64,000 nt of DNA, from positions 1-64,000 of the forward strand of contig JANQSI010000017.1 of assembly GCA_028284125.1 (NCBI GenBank), written 5' to 3'. Made by a program: the position numbers and the translations under genes. The stretch is from Cyclobacteriaceae bacterium. GTDB taxonomy: Bacteria > Bacteroidota > Bacteroidia > Cytophagales > Cyclobacteriaceae. This document shows positions 42,386 to 52,062 of the stretch, one piece after another. The notes under the pieces were generated by a model. The model saw only the letters and a program-made list of their open reading frames with translations, ran no database searches and was not told the origin of the DNA. Each line of letters begins with the position of its first letter. Within the stretch, counting starts at the first letter, position 1.

Positions 42386-42412
42386 TTTGAGATAGCAGCA
42401 ATTGCTATCAAA
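42386..42412 (+). promoter_or_regulatory. hairpin ending two bases before the sulfite dehydrogenase start
   Basis: TTTGA-GA-TAGCA, a five-base loop GCAAT and TGCTATCAAA pair as a 10-bp stem with a two-base bulge; the ATG follows at 42415. GATAGCA/TGCTATC alone is a perfect 7-bp stem. No U-tract follows. Its placement is like that of the hairpin at 37273. Confidence 0.55.
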
Positions 42413-42414
42413 TC

Positions 42415-43638
42415 ATGAAAAGACGAGCATTTGTCAAAAAAACAGCCCTTTCATCTCTAGCTGGCTTAATAGGAGCTCCTATTGTTTTTGGCAAAAAAAT
42501 GCCTGCTAATTATCGCCCGGTTACACTTCAAGAACCCGATCCCTATCAGTTGTTTGATTTGAATCAGGAAATGGTCGTTCTAAATAACCGTCCTTGGAAC
42601 ATCGAAGCAAAAGCACACTTGCTTGATGAAGACATTACTTCTGCAGAGCACATGTTCATTCGAAACAATGGGGTAATTCCCAAGGATATTGATGTGAAGA
42701 GTTGGACGCTCACAATTGATGGAGAATCCGTTCAACAGGAAAAAACATACAGCCTGGCTGAATTGAAAAGTAAATTTCAACAGTACACTTATCAAGTCAC
42801 TTTGGAGTGTGGTGGCAATGGTCGTAGTGAATTTGACCCGCCGGCGAAAGGAAATCAATGGACTGTGGGAGCAGTTTCATGCGCGCAATGGACTGGAGTA
42901 CGATTAAGAGATTTGCTAGAAGATGTTGGAGTCAAAAGCGACGCTGTTTACATTGGTTATCATGCGATAGACACTCACCTGAGCGGTGATCCGGCAAAAG
43001 AACCCATCTCGCGAGGAGTCCCAATGGAAAAAGCCTTGCAAGACGAAACACTGCTTGCTTTTCAAATGAATGGAGAAGACATTCCTTTGGCACATGGGTA
43101 TCCATTGCGATTGATTGCCGGTGGCTGGCCAGCATCTGCTTCTGGGAAATGGGTCAACCGGCTAAGCATCCGAGATCGCGTTCATGATGGCGCAAAAATG
43201 ACTGGCACCTCCTATCGGATTCCTTGCAAACCGGTAGCTCCGGGAGAAAAAGTGGAAGACAAGGACATGTGCATCATAGAGTCCATGCCGGTAAAGTCAT
43301 TGATCACTTATCCAAAATCCGGCGCAATCATCGAATCCGGAGAAAAGCTCAACATTCGTGGGCATGCCTGGGCAGGTGAGTTAGAAGTAAGTCGAATGGA
43401 ATACTCGATTGATTTCGGAGCTAGTTGGAATCAAGCCAACTTAGATCAACCGGTTAATCGTCTCGCCTGGCAACATTTTTCCGCTTCCATAGAATTTCCA
43501 GAAAATGGATACTACGAAATCTGGGCAAAAGCCACGGACTCCAATGGCAATAGTCAGCCGATGGTTCTCCCAGGCTGGAACCCAAAAGGGTACCTGAACA
43601 ATGCTTGTCACAGAATTGCCATCAAAGTGGAATCATGA
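42415..43638 (+). CDS. Tat-exported sulfite dehydrogenase, molybdopterin subunit
   Basis: Predicted periplasmic sulfite-oxidising molybdoenzyme, 407 residues. The N-terminus has a twin-arginine signal, RRAFVKK at residues 3-9. The molybdopterin domain shows HMFIRNNG near 79-86 and the Mo-ligand Cys132 in ECGGNGR, with further substrate-pocket segments GVRLRDLL and HGYPLRLIAGG. The C-terminal 110 residues form the dimerisation domain (IRGHAWAG, VSRMEYSIDFG), which separates it from MsrP/YedY. The monohaem cytochrome gene overlaps its stop (ATGA), matching the SorA-SorB arrangement. Confidence 0.9.
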   Translation: MKRRAFVKKTALSSLAGLIGAPIVFGKKMPANYRPVTLQEPDPYQLFDLNQEMVVLNNRPWNIEAKAHLLDEDITSAEHMFIRNNGVIPKDIDVKSWTLTIDGESVQQEKTYSLAELKSKFQQYTYQVTLECGGNGRSEFDPPAKGNQWTVGAVSCAQWTGVRLRDLLEDVGVKSDAVYIGYHAIDTHLSGDPAKEPISRGVPMEKALQDETLLAFQMNGEDIPLAHGYPLRLIAGGWPASASGKWVNRLSIRDRVHDGAKMTGTSYRIPCKPVAPGEKVEDKDMCIIESMPVKSLITYPKSGAIIESGEKLNIRGHAWAGELEVSRMEYSIDFGASWNQANLDQPVNRLAWQHFSASIEFPENGYYEIWAKATDSNGNSQPMVLPGWNPKGYLNNACHRIAIKVES

Positions 43639-44105
43639 GTGAGCAAGACGAATTAAGAAAACTTGTGAGAGCCGTCTCCAGATTAACTCTTGGAGTAGCT
43701 TTTGGCGCAAGTTTGGTCATAGCCATGCTTATCTATTACATTGTAGATCCGTCTGTTTCAGCCGTTACACAGCTCATTCAAGAAAAAGAAACAGTTGTCA
43801 CAGAAAATCCAGATTTGATTGAAAATGGTGTGCATGTTCGCACTGGCTTAATCGAAGCAGAAGGATTGATGTCAGTCGTTAACAATTGTACCAACTGTCA
43901 TTCTGCAAAGCTGGTGATCCAAAATCGAATGAATACGGAGCGATGGAAATCGACCATCCAATGGATGCAACGAACACAAAATTTGTGGGACCTTGGAGAC
44001 CAGGAAGAGGTTATCATCAACTATTTGGTAAAAAATTATCCGCCACCAAAAAAGGGTCGTAGACAAGCACTGAGTGATATTCAATGGTATAAACTCGAAG
44101 ACTGA
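43635..44105 (+). CDS. membrane-anchored monohaem cytochrome c (sulfite dehydrogenase partner)
   Basis: Predicted electron acceptor for the preceding molybdoenzyme, 156 residues from the ATG at 43635, whose ATGA overlaps the upstream stop. One membrane helix covers about residues 17-37; one haem site C85-T-N-C88-H89 follows. A later Met (MQRTQ or NRMNTE region) may be the sixth ligand. Its tail is basic. The overlap indicates translational coupling and a SorAB-like complex passing electrons from sulfite into the respiratory chain; the symbol is withheld because the family match is by context. Confidence 0.86.
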   Translation: MSEQDELRKLVRAVSRLTLGVAFGASLVIAMLIYYIVDPSVSAVTQLIQEKETVVTENPDLIENGVHVRTGLIEAEGLMSVVNNCTNCHSAKLVIQNRMNTERWKSTIQWMQRTQNLWDLGDQEEVIINYLVKNYPPPKKGRRQALSDIQWYKLED

Positions 44106-44153
44106 CCAACCTTTGAACAACCAAAAATCTTGCTATCCCGTATTAACATTTTA

Positions 44154-44181
44154 TATTAGTCTTACATTTACAACACTAATA
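44154..44181. promoter_or_regulatory. inverted repeat before the second padR
   Basis: TATTAGT and ACTAATA (7-bp arms, 14-base spacer CTTACATTTACAAC) end five bases before the ATG at 44186. The spacer is itself partly symmetric (TTACATTTACAA) and contains TACAAC, also in the operator candidates at 40909 and 40952. Likely operator of this PadR, by inference. Confidence 0.5.
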
Positions 44182-44185
44182 AAAA

Positions 44186-44527
44186 ATGAAAGGGACTCAT
44201 TTAGGCGAATTCGAAGAATTGGTTCTACTCACAACGGCAGTTGTTGACGGGAATGCTTACACTGTTTCGATTGTTTCAGAAATTGAAAACAGTACTGGAC
44301 GGAAACTGACATTAAGCTCCATTCACACAGCTCTGGTAAGATTAGAGAAAAAAGGATTTGTCACATCATATATGGGCGGTACCACCAAAGAACGTGGTGG
44401 GAGAAGGCGCAGACTCTATAAAATCACTGCTCCTGGTTATGCAGCGTTGAATCAAGCACGGGAAACGAGAACCAAGATGTGGGACAAGATCCCCGAGCTA
44501 AGCTTTGATTTTAAAGGTCTTACATGA
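44186..44527 (+). CDS. PadR family repressor (second copy)
   Basis: Predicted winged-helix repressor, 113 residues. LGEFEELVLLTTAVV, LTLSSIHTALVRLEKKGFVTSYMGG and the ERGGRRRRLYKIT wing parallel the PadR protein encoded at 40581 block for block. Its stop overlaps the start of the permease gene as ATGA, so the two are translationally coupled. Preceded by the inverted repeat at 44154. Confidence 0.92.
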   Translation: MKGTHLGEFEELVLLTTAVVDGNAYTVSIVSEIENSTGRKLTLSSIHTALVRLEKKGFVTSYMGGTTKERGGRRRRLYKITAPGYAALNQARETRTKMWDKIPELSFDFKGLT

Positions 44528-47109
44528 AAGAAAAGCGACCACCAAAGTGGGCCGATAAGATTCTGCAATGGTATTGTCTTGAATACTATCTGGAAGAAGT
44601 ACAAGGCGATCTTCATGAATGGTACTATGAGAATCTGAAGCATTCTTCTAGGTTTCTCAACCTTCGATACTACATACTTATCATTCGCTACTTTTCTCTC
44701 ACCCGCTCAAAATCCTTTCAAAAACTCATTACTAACCCAAATTATTTATCCATGAAAAAGATCCTACTTATCACTTACCGAAATCTGAAAAAGGACAAGA
44801 TTTCGGGATTCATGCGACTCGCAAACCTTGCATTCGGCATTAGTGTTTTCCTCCTGGCATTGATATATGCGAATTACGAATTGAATTACGATCGTTTCCA
44901 TGAGAAAGGTGAAGATATCTATCGCATAGGACAGGAACATGGTGGAGACAGAGCTTGGGCAGCTGGGCCAATAGGACTCGGACCTTACATCATGGAAAAT
45001 TTCCCGGATATAAAAAAAATGTGCCGGTTTATCCCTGTAACAGAAACCTGGATGGAAGCCGGAGAAAAGAAATTGTATGAAGATGGAGTTTATTACGTGG
45101 ATTCTTCTGCGCTCACACTCTTTTCTCATGAGATGATCCAAGGAGACAAAAAAACGGCTCTTACTGATCCTTGGTCCATTGTGCTTACTGAAAGTATGGC
45201 AAAAAAATACTTCGGTGATGAAGATCCAATGGGCAAAACGATGCAGCTATTGGTAGATAGAGGTAAAAGCAGAAAAGTCACGGGTGTAATCAAAGATGTT
45301 CCCGCTCAATCTCATCTACAGTTTGACTTCCTCTGTTCGGTATACTCTTATGGTGATGAAGATTTTCAACGGAGTTGGAGAAACTATTTTGTATACACTT
45401 ACATGGAGGCGGAAAAAGAGAGTATTGATAAGCTAAGGGAGCAAGTCAGAATGGCCTTTCTTGAGAATTATGGTGCTCCGAAGGACACACCCCTAGTGGC
45501 AATACTTACACCTCTACACAGAATCCACCTTTACACCAACCAGGAAAAAGACAATGCCGACCATGGCAACATTTATAATGTTTATATCCTGTTCTCAATT
45601 GGTGTTTTCGTGTTGATTATTTCATGCATCAATTTCATCAACCTGACAGTAATCAAAGGACTTGACCGAGCCAAAGAAGTAGGCTTACGTAAAACAGTTG
45701 GAGCATTTCGACCGCAATTGATCGCCCAGTTTATGGGTGAAAACATGGTTCTTCTACTATTTGCCGGAATCTGTAGTGCACTTATTCTCGTGCTAGTTGA
45801 ACCATTTTTCAAAGAACTTTCTGGTCTGGAACTGCCACTCAATTTCATAAATAATCCACAGGTTCTATTGTCACTTGCGGCTATTCTTATTGGGCTTGAA
45901 CTCATCAGTGGTATTTATCCAGCGGTTGTCCTTTCAAATTTCAGACCGGCGGAAATAATCAAGCCATTAGGTTCTACTTCTATGAAATTGAAGAAAGTCG
46001 GATTAACTAGAAAAATTCTAATGATCACCCAGTTCAGCCTTTCACTCATTCTGGTAATCGGCTCGATCATTGTGTACAGTCAGTTGTCTTACATGAAGGA
46101 AAGAGATCTTGGTTTTGAAAAAGAACAAATCCTGCTTATTAAACTCAACTACTCCCTTAACAGAAAAATCGAAGCTTTAAAACAAAGCCTTGCCGAAACA
46201 ACAGGAGTTAATCATGTGACAGTTTCAGGTGATGTACCAGGTTACAGGATTAGTCTAGAGCCAATGAAAATTCCCGGAGATCCAGAAGAATACATGAGTC
46301 GGTTTTTATTGACAGACGATCATTTCATAGATGCCTATAAGATCGATATAAAAGAAGGAGAAGATTTTAATGACATTAATCCGGGCCAACCTCAATACAT
46401 CATTAATGAAACAATGGCTGCACTAAGCTTCGGAGATCGAAATCCAATAGGACAGCAACTGGTGTGGCGAGATACTGGTCGTGTTGTGGGAGTGGTGAAA
46501 GATTTTAACTTCAAATCACTACATAGCGAGGTAGAGCCTTTGACATTGGTCAGGAGCCTTGACAATGGTTACGGATACGTCTCCATTCAATTCAATGCGA
46601 AAGCAACAGACAATGTTTTATCCGAGATTGATCGGATCAGCAATGAAGTTTACCCGGATTTACCAAAAATAAATCCCGAATTTCTTGATGATCGATTTGG
46701 CCAGCTTTACCTTGCTGAAAATAGATTACAAACCATTGTTTGGTTCTTTTGTCTGATCACAATCGTGCTAACCATTTCCGGTATTTTCGGAGTGGCCAGC
46801 TACAATGCTCACAAGCGACAAAAAGAGATTGCAATTCGAAAAGTGCTTGGAGCAGGATCATCAGAAATGATCTGGCAATTGCTCAAGGGATTTATTGTGT
46901 TACTGGGTTCCGCACTTTTAATAGGCTTGCCCGGTGCCTGGTATCTGGCAAATTGGTGGCTTCAGGATTTTGCTTACCAAGTGAGCATCAATCCATTAAT
47001 TTTTGTTGGAGCGACCATTGCAATGCTAGTCATGATCTTTTTAAGTTCTGGGTTGGTCACATTCAAAGCCACTAATACCAATCCTGCGACAATTTTGAAG
47101 AATGAATAA
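44524..47109 (+). CDS. FtsX/MacB-type permease with N-terminal prefix domain (second copy)
   Basis: Homologue of the permease encoded at 37946, 861 residues. The prefix PPKWADKILQWYC and LEEVQGDLHEWYY match that protein's N-terminus. Two MacB-type halves follow with RAKEVGLRKTVGAFR and RQKEIAIRKVLGAGS before their membrane helices. No ATPase or fusion protein is next to it, so it must use a shared ATPase, act without one, or sense the envelope. A terminator hairpin follows its stop by 16 bases. Confidence 0.88.
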   Translation: MKEKRPPKWADKILQWYCLEYYLEEVQGDLHEWYYENLKHSSRFLNLRYYILIIRYFSLTRSKSFQKLITNPNYLSMKKILLITYRNLKKDKISGFMRLANLAFGISVFLLALIYANYELNYDRFHEKGEDIYRIGQEHGGDRAWAAGPIGLGPYIMENFPDIKKMCRFIPVTETWMEAGEKKLYEDGVYYVDSSALTLFSHEMIQGDKKTALTDPWSIVLTESMAKKYFGDEDPMGKTMQLLVDRGKSRKVTGVIKDVPAQSHLQFDFLCSVYSYGDEDFQRSWRNYFVYTYMEAEKESIDKLREQVRMAFLENYGAPKDTPLVAILTPLHRIHLYTNQEKDNADHGNIYNVYILFSIGVFVLIISCINFINLTVIKGLDRAKEVGLRKTVGAFRPQLIAQFMGENMVLLLFAGICSALILVLVEPFFKELSGLELPLNFINNPQVLLSLAAILIGLELISGIYPAVVLSNFRPAEIIKPLGSTSMKLKKVGLTRKILMITQFSLSLILVIGSIIVYSQLSYMKERDLGFEKEQILLIKLNYSLNRKIEALKQSLAETTGVNHVTVSGDVPGYRISLEPMKIPGDPEEYMSRFLLTDDHFIDAYKIDIKEGEDFNDINPGQPQYIINETMAALSFGDRNPIGQQLVWRDTGRVVGVVKDFNFKSLHSEVEPLTLVRSLDNGYGYVSIQFNAKATDNVLSEIDRISNEVYPDLPKINPEFLDDRFGQLYLAENRLQTIVWFFCLITIVLTISGIFGVASYNAHKRQKEIAIRKVLGAGSSEMIWQLLKGFIVLLGSALLIGLPGAWYLANWWLQDFAYQVSINPLIFVGATIAMLVMIFLSSGLVTFKATNTNPATILKNE

Positions 47110-47124
47110 GAACAATTAGAATAG

Positions 47125-48945
47125 CTATGAGGCGATTTTCATTCGTCGCCTCATACGCTTTTTCCAGCTACTTTCCTTCTTTCGAATGCCATGCAGTTCT
47201 TCTGCCTTTACATCAAAAAATGAAATAGTTTCTAGTAAAGCCTTTGCGTGAGAATGCAATTCTTTCGAGTTGGCTTCCATTTGTTCAGCAATTGCCGCGT
47301 TTTGTTGAATGGTTTGACTCAACCCATTAAGAGCTCCATTAATTTCTGTTGCGCCAGAATTTTGATCATTACTTGCAGTTGAAATCTTTAATACAAGTTC
47401 ACTTGTTCTTTCAATGTGAGGGAGTGTTTGTAAGATCAATTCTTTTGAACGCTTAGAAATTCCAATACTTTCGGCCGATTCCCGATCAATTTCATTGGCA
47501 GCTTCCTGCGTTCGCTCAGCAAGCCGTCTTATTTCTGCGGAAACCACAGCAAAACCTTTTCCATGAGCTCCAGCTCGAGCAGCTTCAATCGCCGCATTTA
47601 AAGCAAGAATATTAGTCCTTCTGCTGATCTCTTCAATCACCGAAATTTTATCCGTTATTGAATTCATTGAATCAGTGGTTTTAGAGACCAGATCTTTGCT
47701 CTCAGCCATAAATGAGGATCCCTCAACAGCTATTTCCTTAGTTTCGTTCGCATAATCTGCATTCTGGTGGATGCTTGATGTGATTTGCTCCATAGAGCTT
47801 GAAATTTCTTCAGCTGAACTAGCCTGCTGAGAAGCTCCATCTGACATAACTCCGGATGAATTAGATAGTTCTCGGCTCGCGTTATTGATGAAGTTCCCGG
47901 AATTCACCACCACTTGAACGACTTCCTTAACTTTAGTTACCATCAACATTAGGTCTTGTATCAGCTCTCCTATTTCATCTCTCTTTTCAGTGCTCACATC
48001 AAAGTTCAACTTTCCTTTGGACACCTTGTTGATAACCTTTCTGGCAAGATCAACTGAATTGTTGATGGATCGAATAACAATTAGTGATGCCAACACTGAG
48101 ATAATAATACCAATAAAAATGACTACATAAATAGATACTAAAAATGCATGTTGCTGATTTTTGCTCCTGGCAACCTCTTCTCTCAATAAGGAAGAAACAG
48201 CAGGTTCCACTTGATTGACCGTTCGATAAAGTTGTCCATACATTCCTGTTGTGTCCGAGTAGCCAATTCGTTCATCCAGATCAACTATTTGGTTAAACAT
48301 CTTCTGATATTCATCTAAGCTCAACACAAGACCAGGTTTATCGCTGACGCTTGCTCTCATTTCATCATATACTCCGTTCAATCGATCCCTATACTTTGGA
48401 TCTGAGCGAAGTAGGTAATCCTTTTCATGCCTTCTCAAGGTTAGCATGAATACTTTTTCACGGTCTGTTTCAATTCTTCCTTCTAAATCATGAATTTTAG
48501 ATCGCATATCGCCGATCATTCCAAAATCCTTAAAACCTTTCACATAGATCGCTCTTGACAGACTATCGAAATCTCGGTCATACTGTTTCAAAAGATCTGA
48601 AACATTTCTAATGTCCGCTTGCTTCCCTTCATCCGTCATCAATTCATGATTTCTTAAATGATTCATTAGCGAGTCGATCGCGTTCATTTGATTGGAGAAA
48701 TCACTTAGATATCTGCTTTGATTTGATTCGTAATACTCAGGATTTCTTGTATCTCTTAAAATGTAATTCTTTTCTGCCACTCTCAACTGAAGAGTTTTAG
48801 ACCAAACAGAACTCAAATTAGATTGAATAAGATCATAATCAGAGATCCTTGAATTGGCGAATTGGGTGAATGCCCCAATTAAATTCAAGATCAGAAATAT
48901 GCTGAAGGCATATATTATCAGCTTGTTCTTGATGGTAAATTTCAT
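47125..48945 (-). CDS. methyl-accepting chemotaxis protein with HBM-like sensor
   Basis: Transmembrane chemoreceptor of 606 residues. One membrane helix at about 10-28 and another at about 275-297 bracket a periplasmic helical region of the HBM (helical bimodular) type, with paired helices containing [10 protein letters not shown] and [16 protein letters not shown] domain (about 298-352) precedes the cytoplasmic signalling hairpin with the conserved tip [24 protein letters not shown]. No che genes are near. The receptor implies chemotaxis, possibly through gliding or type IV pili. Its last eight codons overlap the shared terminator hairpin. Confidence 0.93.
   Translation of the reverse strand: MKFTIKNKLIIYAFSIFLILNLIGAFTQFANSRISDYDLIQSNLSSVWSKTLQLRVAEKNYILRDTRNPEYYESNQSRYLSDFSNQMNAIDSLMNHLRNHELMTDEGKQADIRNVSDLLKQYDRDFDSLSRAIYVKGFKDFGMIGDMRSKIHDLEGRIETDREKVFMLTLRRHEKDYLLRSDPKYRDRLNGVYDEMRASVSDKPGLVLSLDEYQKMFNQIVDLDERIGYSDTTGMYGQLYRTVNQVEPAVSSLLREEVARSKNQQHAFLVSIYVVIFIGIIISVLASLIVIRSINNSVDLARKVINKVSKGKLNFDVSTEKRDEIGELIQDLMLMVTKVKEVVQVVVNSGNFINNASRELSNSSGVMSDGASQQASSAEEISSSMEQITSSIHQNADYANETKEIAVEGSSFMAESKDLVSKTTDSMNSITDKISVIEEISRRTNILALNAAIEAARAGAHGKGFAVVSAEIRRLAERTQEAANEIDRESAESIGISKRSKELILQTLPHIERTSELVLKISTASNDQNSGATEINGALNGLSQTIQQNAAIAEQMEANSKELHSHAKALLETISFFDVKAEELHGIRKKESSWKKRMRRRMKIAS
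47126..47155 (+). terminator. terminator nested in the chemoreceptor 3' end
   Basis: TATGAGGCGA, a ten-base loop and TCGCCTCATA form a perfect 10-bp stem, followed on the plus strand by CGCTTTTTCC. It ends the permease operon. It is built from the final codons of the convergent chemoreceptor gene, including its stop, and may act in both directions. Confidence 0.75.
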
Positions 48946-49142
48946 TCGATTTAGGTGGCTCCAAACGCGAACATACGATCACATAAAACTAAAGATGCAT
49001 GATTAAGTACTATTTGATTAAAACTTAACGTAATGGCAACAAACCATTAAAACAAAACCTTGAAATAGCCAAGCTGCTTTCTTTTCTCTAAACAAACTCC
49101 CAAATCATTTTTCACGTACTAGACAGATACCAAACCTTAGCC

Positions 49143-50558
49143 ATGAAAAACTACCTATTCATCTTATCATTTTCTCTTTTTTGCCTTTCAGCCTCTGGAT
49201 CAGACCTGACTATTTCGAATATTCGTTCAGTAGATCGGAATGGAATGGAAGGATATCCAGTCAGTGTGATTTTTGATATTGAATGGAAAAATTCGTGGAA
49301 CAACAGCAAAAATCGAGATGCCATATGGGTTTTTATGAAGTTCAATGGCTTCTGGAATAATCATGTGAAACTTCTACCTACTGGCCATAAAGTGCTTCAA
49401 ACCAGAAACGGTGTTGCACCAACAATTGAAGTTTCAAAAGATAGTCTGGGTTTTTACATCTACCCATCACAAACCTACCGGGGGGACGTTAATTACAAAC
49501 TCCAGATCCTTATTGATACAACCACGCAACAAACGAGTAGGAATAAGACAAGAGGGATGACCGTGCATGGAATTGAAATGGTCTATATTCCTGAAGGATC
49601 TTTTTCAGTTGGCAGCCCGGATAAGGACGCTATCCGAAGAGCTGCACTTTATAGAAGTGATTCAAATGGAGAACCTAAAGGTCCTTTTCAAATCTCAAGT
49701 GAGGAAGAAATACCGGTCGGGCCACAAAACAATGCCCTCTACTATTGGAGCGAAACTGATTTATACAATGGCGATCAAAAAGGTCCAATCCCAGCGGAAT
49801 TTCCCAAAGGCTTTGATGCATTCTACATCATGAAGTACGAGCTGACCCAGGGCCAGTATGCTGCTTTTCTCAACACATTACCAGGAGGATGGACCTACAA
49901 CCGATCTCCGATTGGCGGACGAGATTATTACAAAAAGAGAGGCGGTATTCGATTGGAAAAAGAAAAATATATCACTGACAATCCCAATCGCCCGATGAAT
50001 TTCGTAAGTTTCACCGATGGTCTGGCATTCACTGATTGGGCTGCACTACGTCCAATCACTGAACTTGAATATGAGAAAGCAGCTCGAGGACCTTCTAAAC
50101 CTATACCAGCGGAATTTGTGTGGGGAACCAACAATTACGATCAGTTAGAACGGTACATAAACACTGATTTTGAAATAATTACTGCTAATGGTTATGATGA
50201 GCGCCAACTGTCTGATGACGCACGTCCCATTTTTGGAGCTTCCTACTACTGGGTCATGGACTTGAGCGGTAGTGTTTGGGAAAAAGTGATCACCGTTGGA
50301 AATCCTGTTGGCCGAGCATTCAAAGGCACGAATGGCGATGGGAATTTATCTTTCGGAAACGCGACCAATGAAGATTGGCCCAAAAGTGACGATGAAGTTG
50401 GAGGTTTCGGCTATCGTGGTGGTGGTTATTACGAAATTGGAACCGGCTACTCAGATTTCAACCCACATTCCCCGATCGGATATCGGTATTATGGTGCATG
50501 GTCCGGTGGCCCGAGATCAATCGCCTATGGCTACAGAGCTGGAAGATCAGCAGAGTAA
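49143..50558 (+). CDS. exported formylglycine-generating-enzyme-like (SUMF1) domain protein
   Basis: Exported protein of 471 residues, signal peptide to about residue 19 (SASGS). The first 120 residues are a beta domain; residues about 140-470 are an FGE-sulfatase (SUMF1) fold, with VYIPEGSFSVGS, FYIMKYELTQGQYAAFLN, RPMNFVSFTDGLAFTDWAALRPITELEYEKAARG, WVMDLSGSVWEKV and GYRYYG. True FGE copper-ligand cysteines are not seen, so it is more likely a binding or structural relative, as in gliding-associated GldJ/GldK proteins. No sulfatase gene is near. Confidence 0.83.
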   Translation: MKNYLFILSFSLFCLSASGSDLTISNIRSVDRNGMEGYPVSVIFDIEWKNSWNNSKNRDAIWVFMKFNGFWNNHVKLLPTGHKVLQTRNGVAPTIEVSKDSLGFYIYPSQTYRGDVNYKLQILIDTTTQQTSRNKTRGMTVHGIEMVYIPEGSFSVGSPDKDAIRRAALYRSDSNGEPKGPFQISSEEEIPVGPQNNALYYWSETDLYNGDQKGPIPAEFPKGFDAFYIMKYELTQGQYAAFLNTLPGGWTYNRSPIGGRDYYKKRGGIRLEKEKYITDNPNRPMNFVSFTDGLAFTDWAALRPITELEYEKAARGPSKPIPAEFVWGTNNYDQLERYINTDFEIITANGYDERQLSDDARPIFGASYYWVMDLSGSVWEKVITVGNPVGRAFKGTNGDGNLSFGNATNEDWPKSDDEVGGFGYRGGGYYEIGTGYSDFNPHSPIGYRYYGAWSGGPRSIAYGYRAGRSAE

Positions 50559-50630
50559 TTAACCATAGAAATCGATTTAAGAAGTTGGAATCACACATTA
50601 GATAATCTGAAGATCAATTTTCTAATCAGA

Positions 50631-50712
50631 ATTCCTCCCTTGAAGGAGGTTAGGTGGGTGTTTTTCTAATTAAATCTGTCTTTAAAACACCCCTATAATC
50701 CCCTCAAGGGGA
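50631..50712. repeat. dispersed palindromic element, copy 1
   Basis: About 82 bases. CCTCCCTTGAAGGAGG (50634-50649) and CCCCTCAAGGGG (50700-50711) are self-complementary ends; between them GGGTGTTTT and AAAACACCC pair across an AT-rich centre. It aligns with the reverse complement of 61459-61538 over its length. The rest of the 195-base gap between the SUMF1 and TAXI genes shows nothing. Confidence 0.85.
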
Positions 50713-50753
50713 TATTTGTGTTCACTTGTATCGAATTCACCTAGCTAACAAGA

Positions 50754-52010
50754 CTAATCTTGATGGTAGTCGTCACGTTTCATGAGCTCTTGGTGAAGTT
50801 CATCCCATAACATCATGAAGATTACAAACTCGTTGTTGGCGCTAAGTTTCTCTTTAATGAGCAAATCAAAAACAATTGTCTGCATACCTGTCAGCTTTGA
50901 CCTCAAGTCTGGAGTCGAGTAAGTTTTTAACTTCTCCTTCACCTGCAAGAGTTCATGGTAGTACTCATCCATTCTGTCTTTTTTCCGCTGATTAATATTT
51001 GCTTTGATGCTGGCACCCAGACCGAAAATCACAATGAAGGCAGACAAAACAAATCCCATGAATTCTGAATAGCGCTCGATAAAGGAAGGTTTGTCACGAT
51101 TCACATAGTCAATGGTACCGCCATGAAATGGAAAACTTAAATTGATGTCTTGGTGATTCACCTCAAACGTGTAGCTATTTGAAGATTCAAATATCGGAAC
51201 CACATGGTGTTGATGGATGGTTTCAATTAAATCATAAATGACCTTGGTTGGGGCGTTGGAATTTGCAACCAATAGCTCGTGAACTGCAAGTGTATAGACA
51301 GGATCATCCAGTGTTGTGCCAAATGCATATCTGGAGATAATATATGGAGTCGTCTTTTTATAGGACTGACAAAAACCTTCAATGAAAGAACCTTGACCAA
51401 AAGTCTCCTCGTGATCCATTGAATAAATATTGGCTTTCCCACTAAAAAGTAGTTTTCCCAATTCATAATTTTCTAATGCTGAGAAAAACATCAGGAGATC
51501 ATTCTCTAGAAGATCTTGCTCCAAATTAAAATGCGGTTCCAATCGATAGTTCAAAACGGAATCCCCGGTGAAGTTTGGAATCAGTCTTCTGAAAAACTCC
51601 AATTCATCTACCTCTTTAGTCAGAACCATGTAATCACCCGCTTTAATGAGCGAGTCAATTTCTCCTTGTTCTAATTCGAATCGAGAAATAACAACTAGCA
51701 CTTCGTGAAAAAAGGGAATGACTGTTCTTAGTTCTTTCTTACTTTGCTTGTAATCAATGGTGTTATCTACAGTCGTAATATCATATTCACCATTCAGTAT
51801 CCCGGCGATTGCAGCCACTTCAGTCAAAGAATCTCGTGCATCAATTTCAATTTCAAATCTTGAATGAGTATTGATATCACCAACAATGTGTCTCATCACT
51901 ACTTCATCCTCCTCGGCGACTAACATTCTTAATTTGTAATTATGATTACAACTTGATAAAACCGTTATTAGAAAGAGAAGAAGCAGAATTCTTTGGCTAG
52001 TAATCTTCAT
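50754..52010 (-). CDS. TAXI-family solute-binding-like lipoprotein with a C-terminal membrane helix
   Basis: Predicted lipoprotein of 418 residues, lipobox VLSSC near residue 21. The periplasmic part (about 25-310) has the TAXI/TRAP solute-binding layout: RDSLTEVAAIAGILNGEYDITTVDNTI, then YIISRYAFGTTLDDPVYTLAVHELLVA. A membrane helix near residues 322-342 is followed by a charged cytoplasmic tail. Binding proteins of TRAP transporters normally lack such a tail, and no DctM/DctQ-like gene is adjacent, so it may be a sensor. A run of Lys and Glu residues in the tail is likely coiled. Confidence 0.75.
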   Translation of the reverse strand: MKITSQRILLLLFLITVLSSCNHNYKLRMLVAEEDEVVMRHIVGDINTHSRFEIEIDARDSLTEVAAIAGILNGEYDITTVDNTIDYKQSKKELRTVIPFFHEVLVVISRFELEQGEIDSLIKAGDYMVLTKEVDELEFFRRLIPNFTGDSVLNYRLEPHFNLEQDLLENDLLMFFSALENYELGKLLFSGKANIYSMDHEETFGQGSFIEGFCQSYKKTTPYIISRYAFGTTLDDPVYTLAVHELLVANSNAPTKVIYDLIETIHQHHVVPIFESSNSYTFEVNHQDINLSFPFHGGTIDYVNRDKPSFIERYSEFMGFVLSAFIVIFGLGASIKANINQRKKDRMDEYYHELLQVKEKLKTYSTPDLRSKLTGMQTIVFDLLIKEKLSANNEFVIFMMLWDELHQELMKRDDYHQD

Positions 52011-52062
52011 ATGGCTAGTTGATCAGTGGATCTTAAATATACAATGATTTTGTGCCGCTTTT

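Noticed and set aside
44764-45141. 125-residue minus-strand frame
   Set aside because: Lies inside the second permease gene on the opposite strand; no family features.
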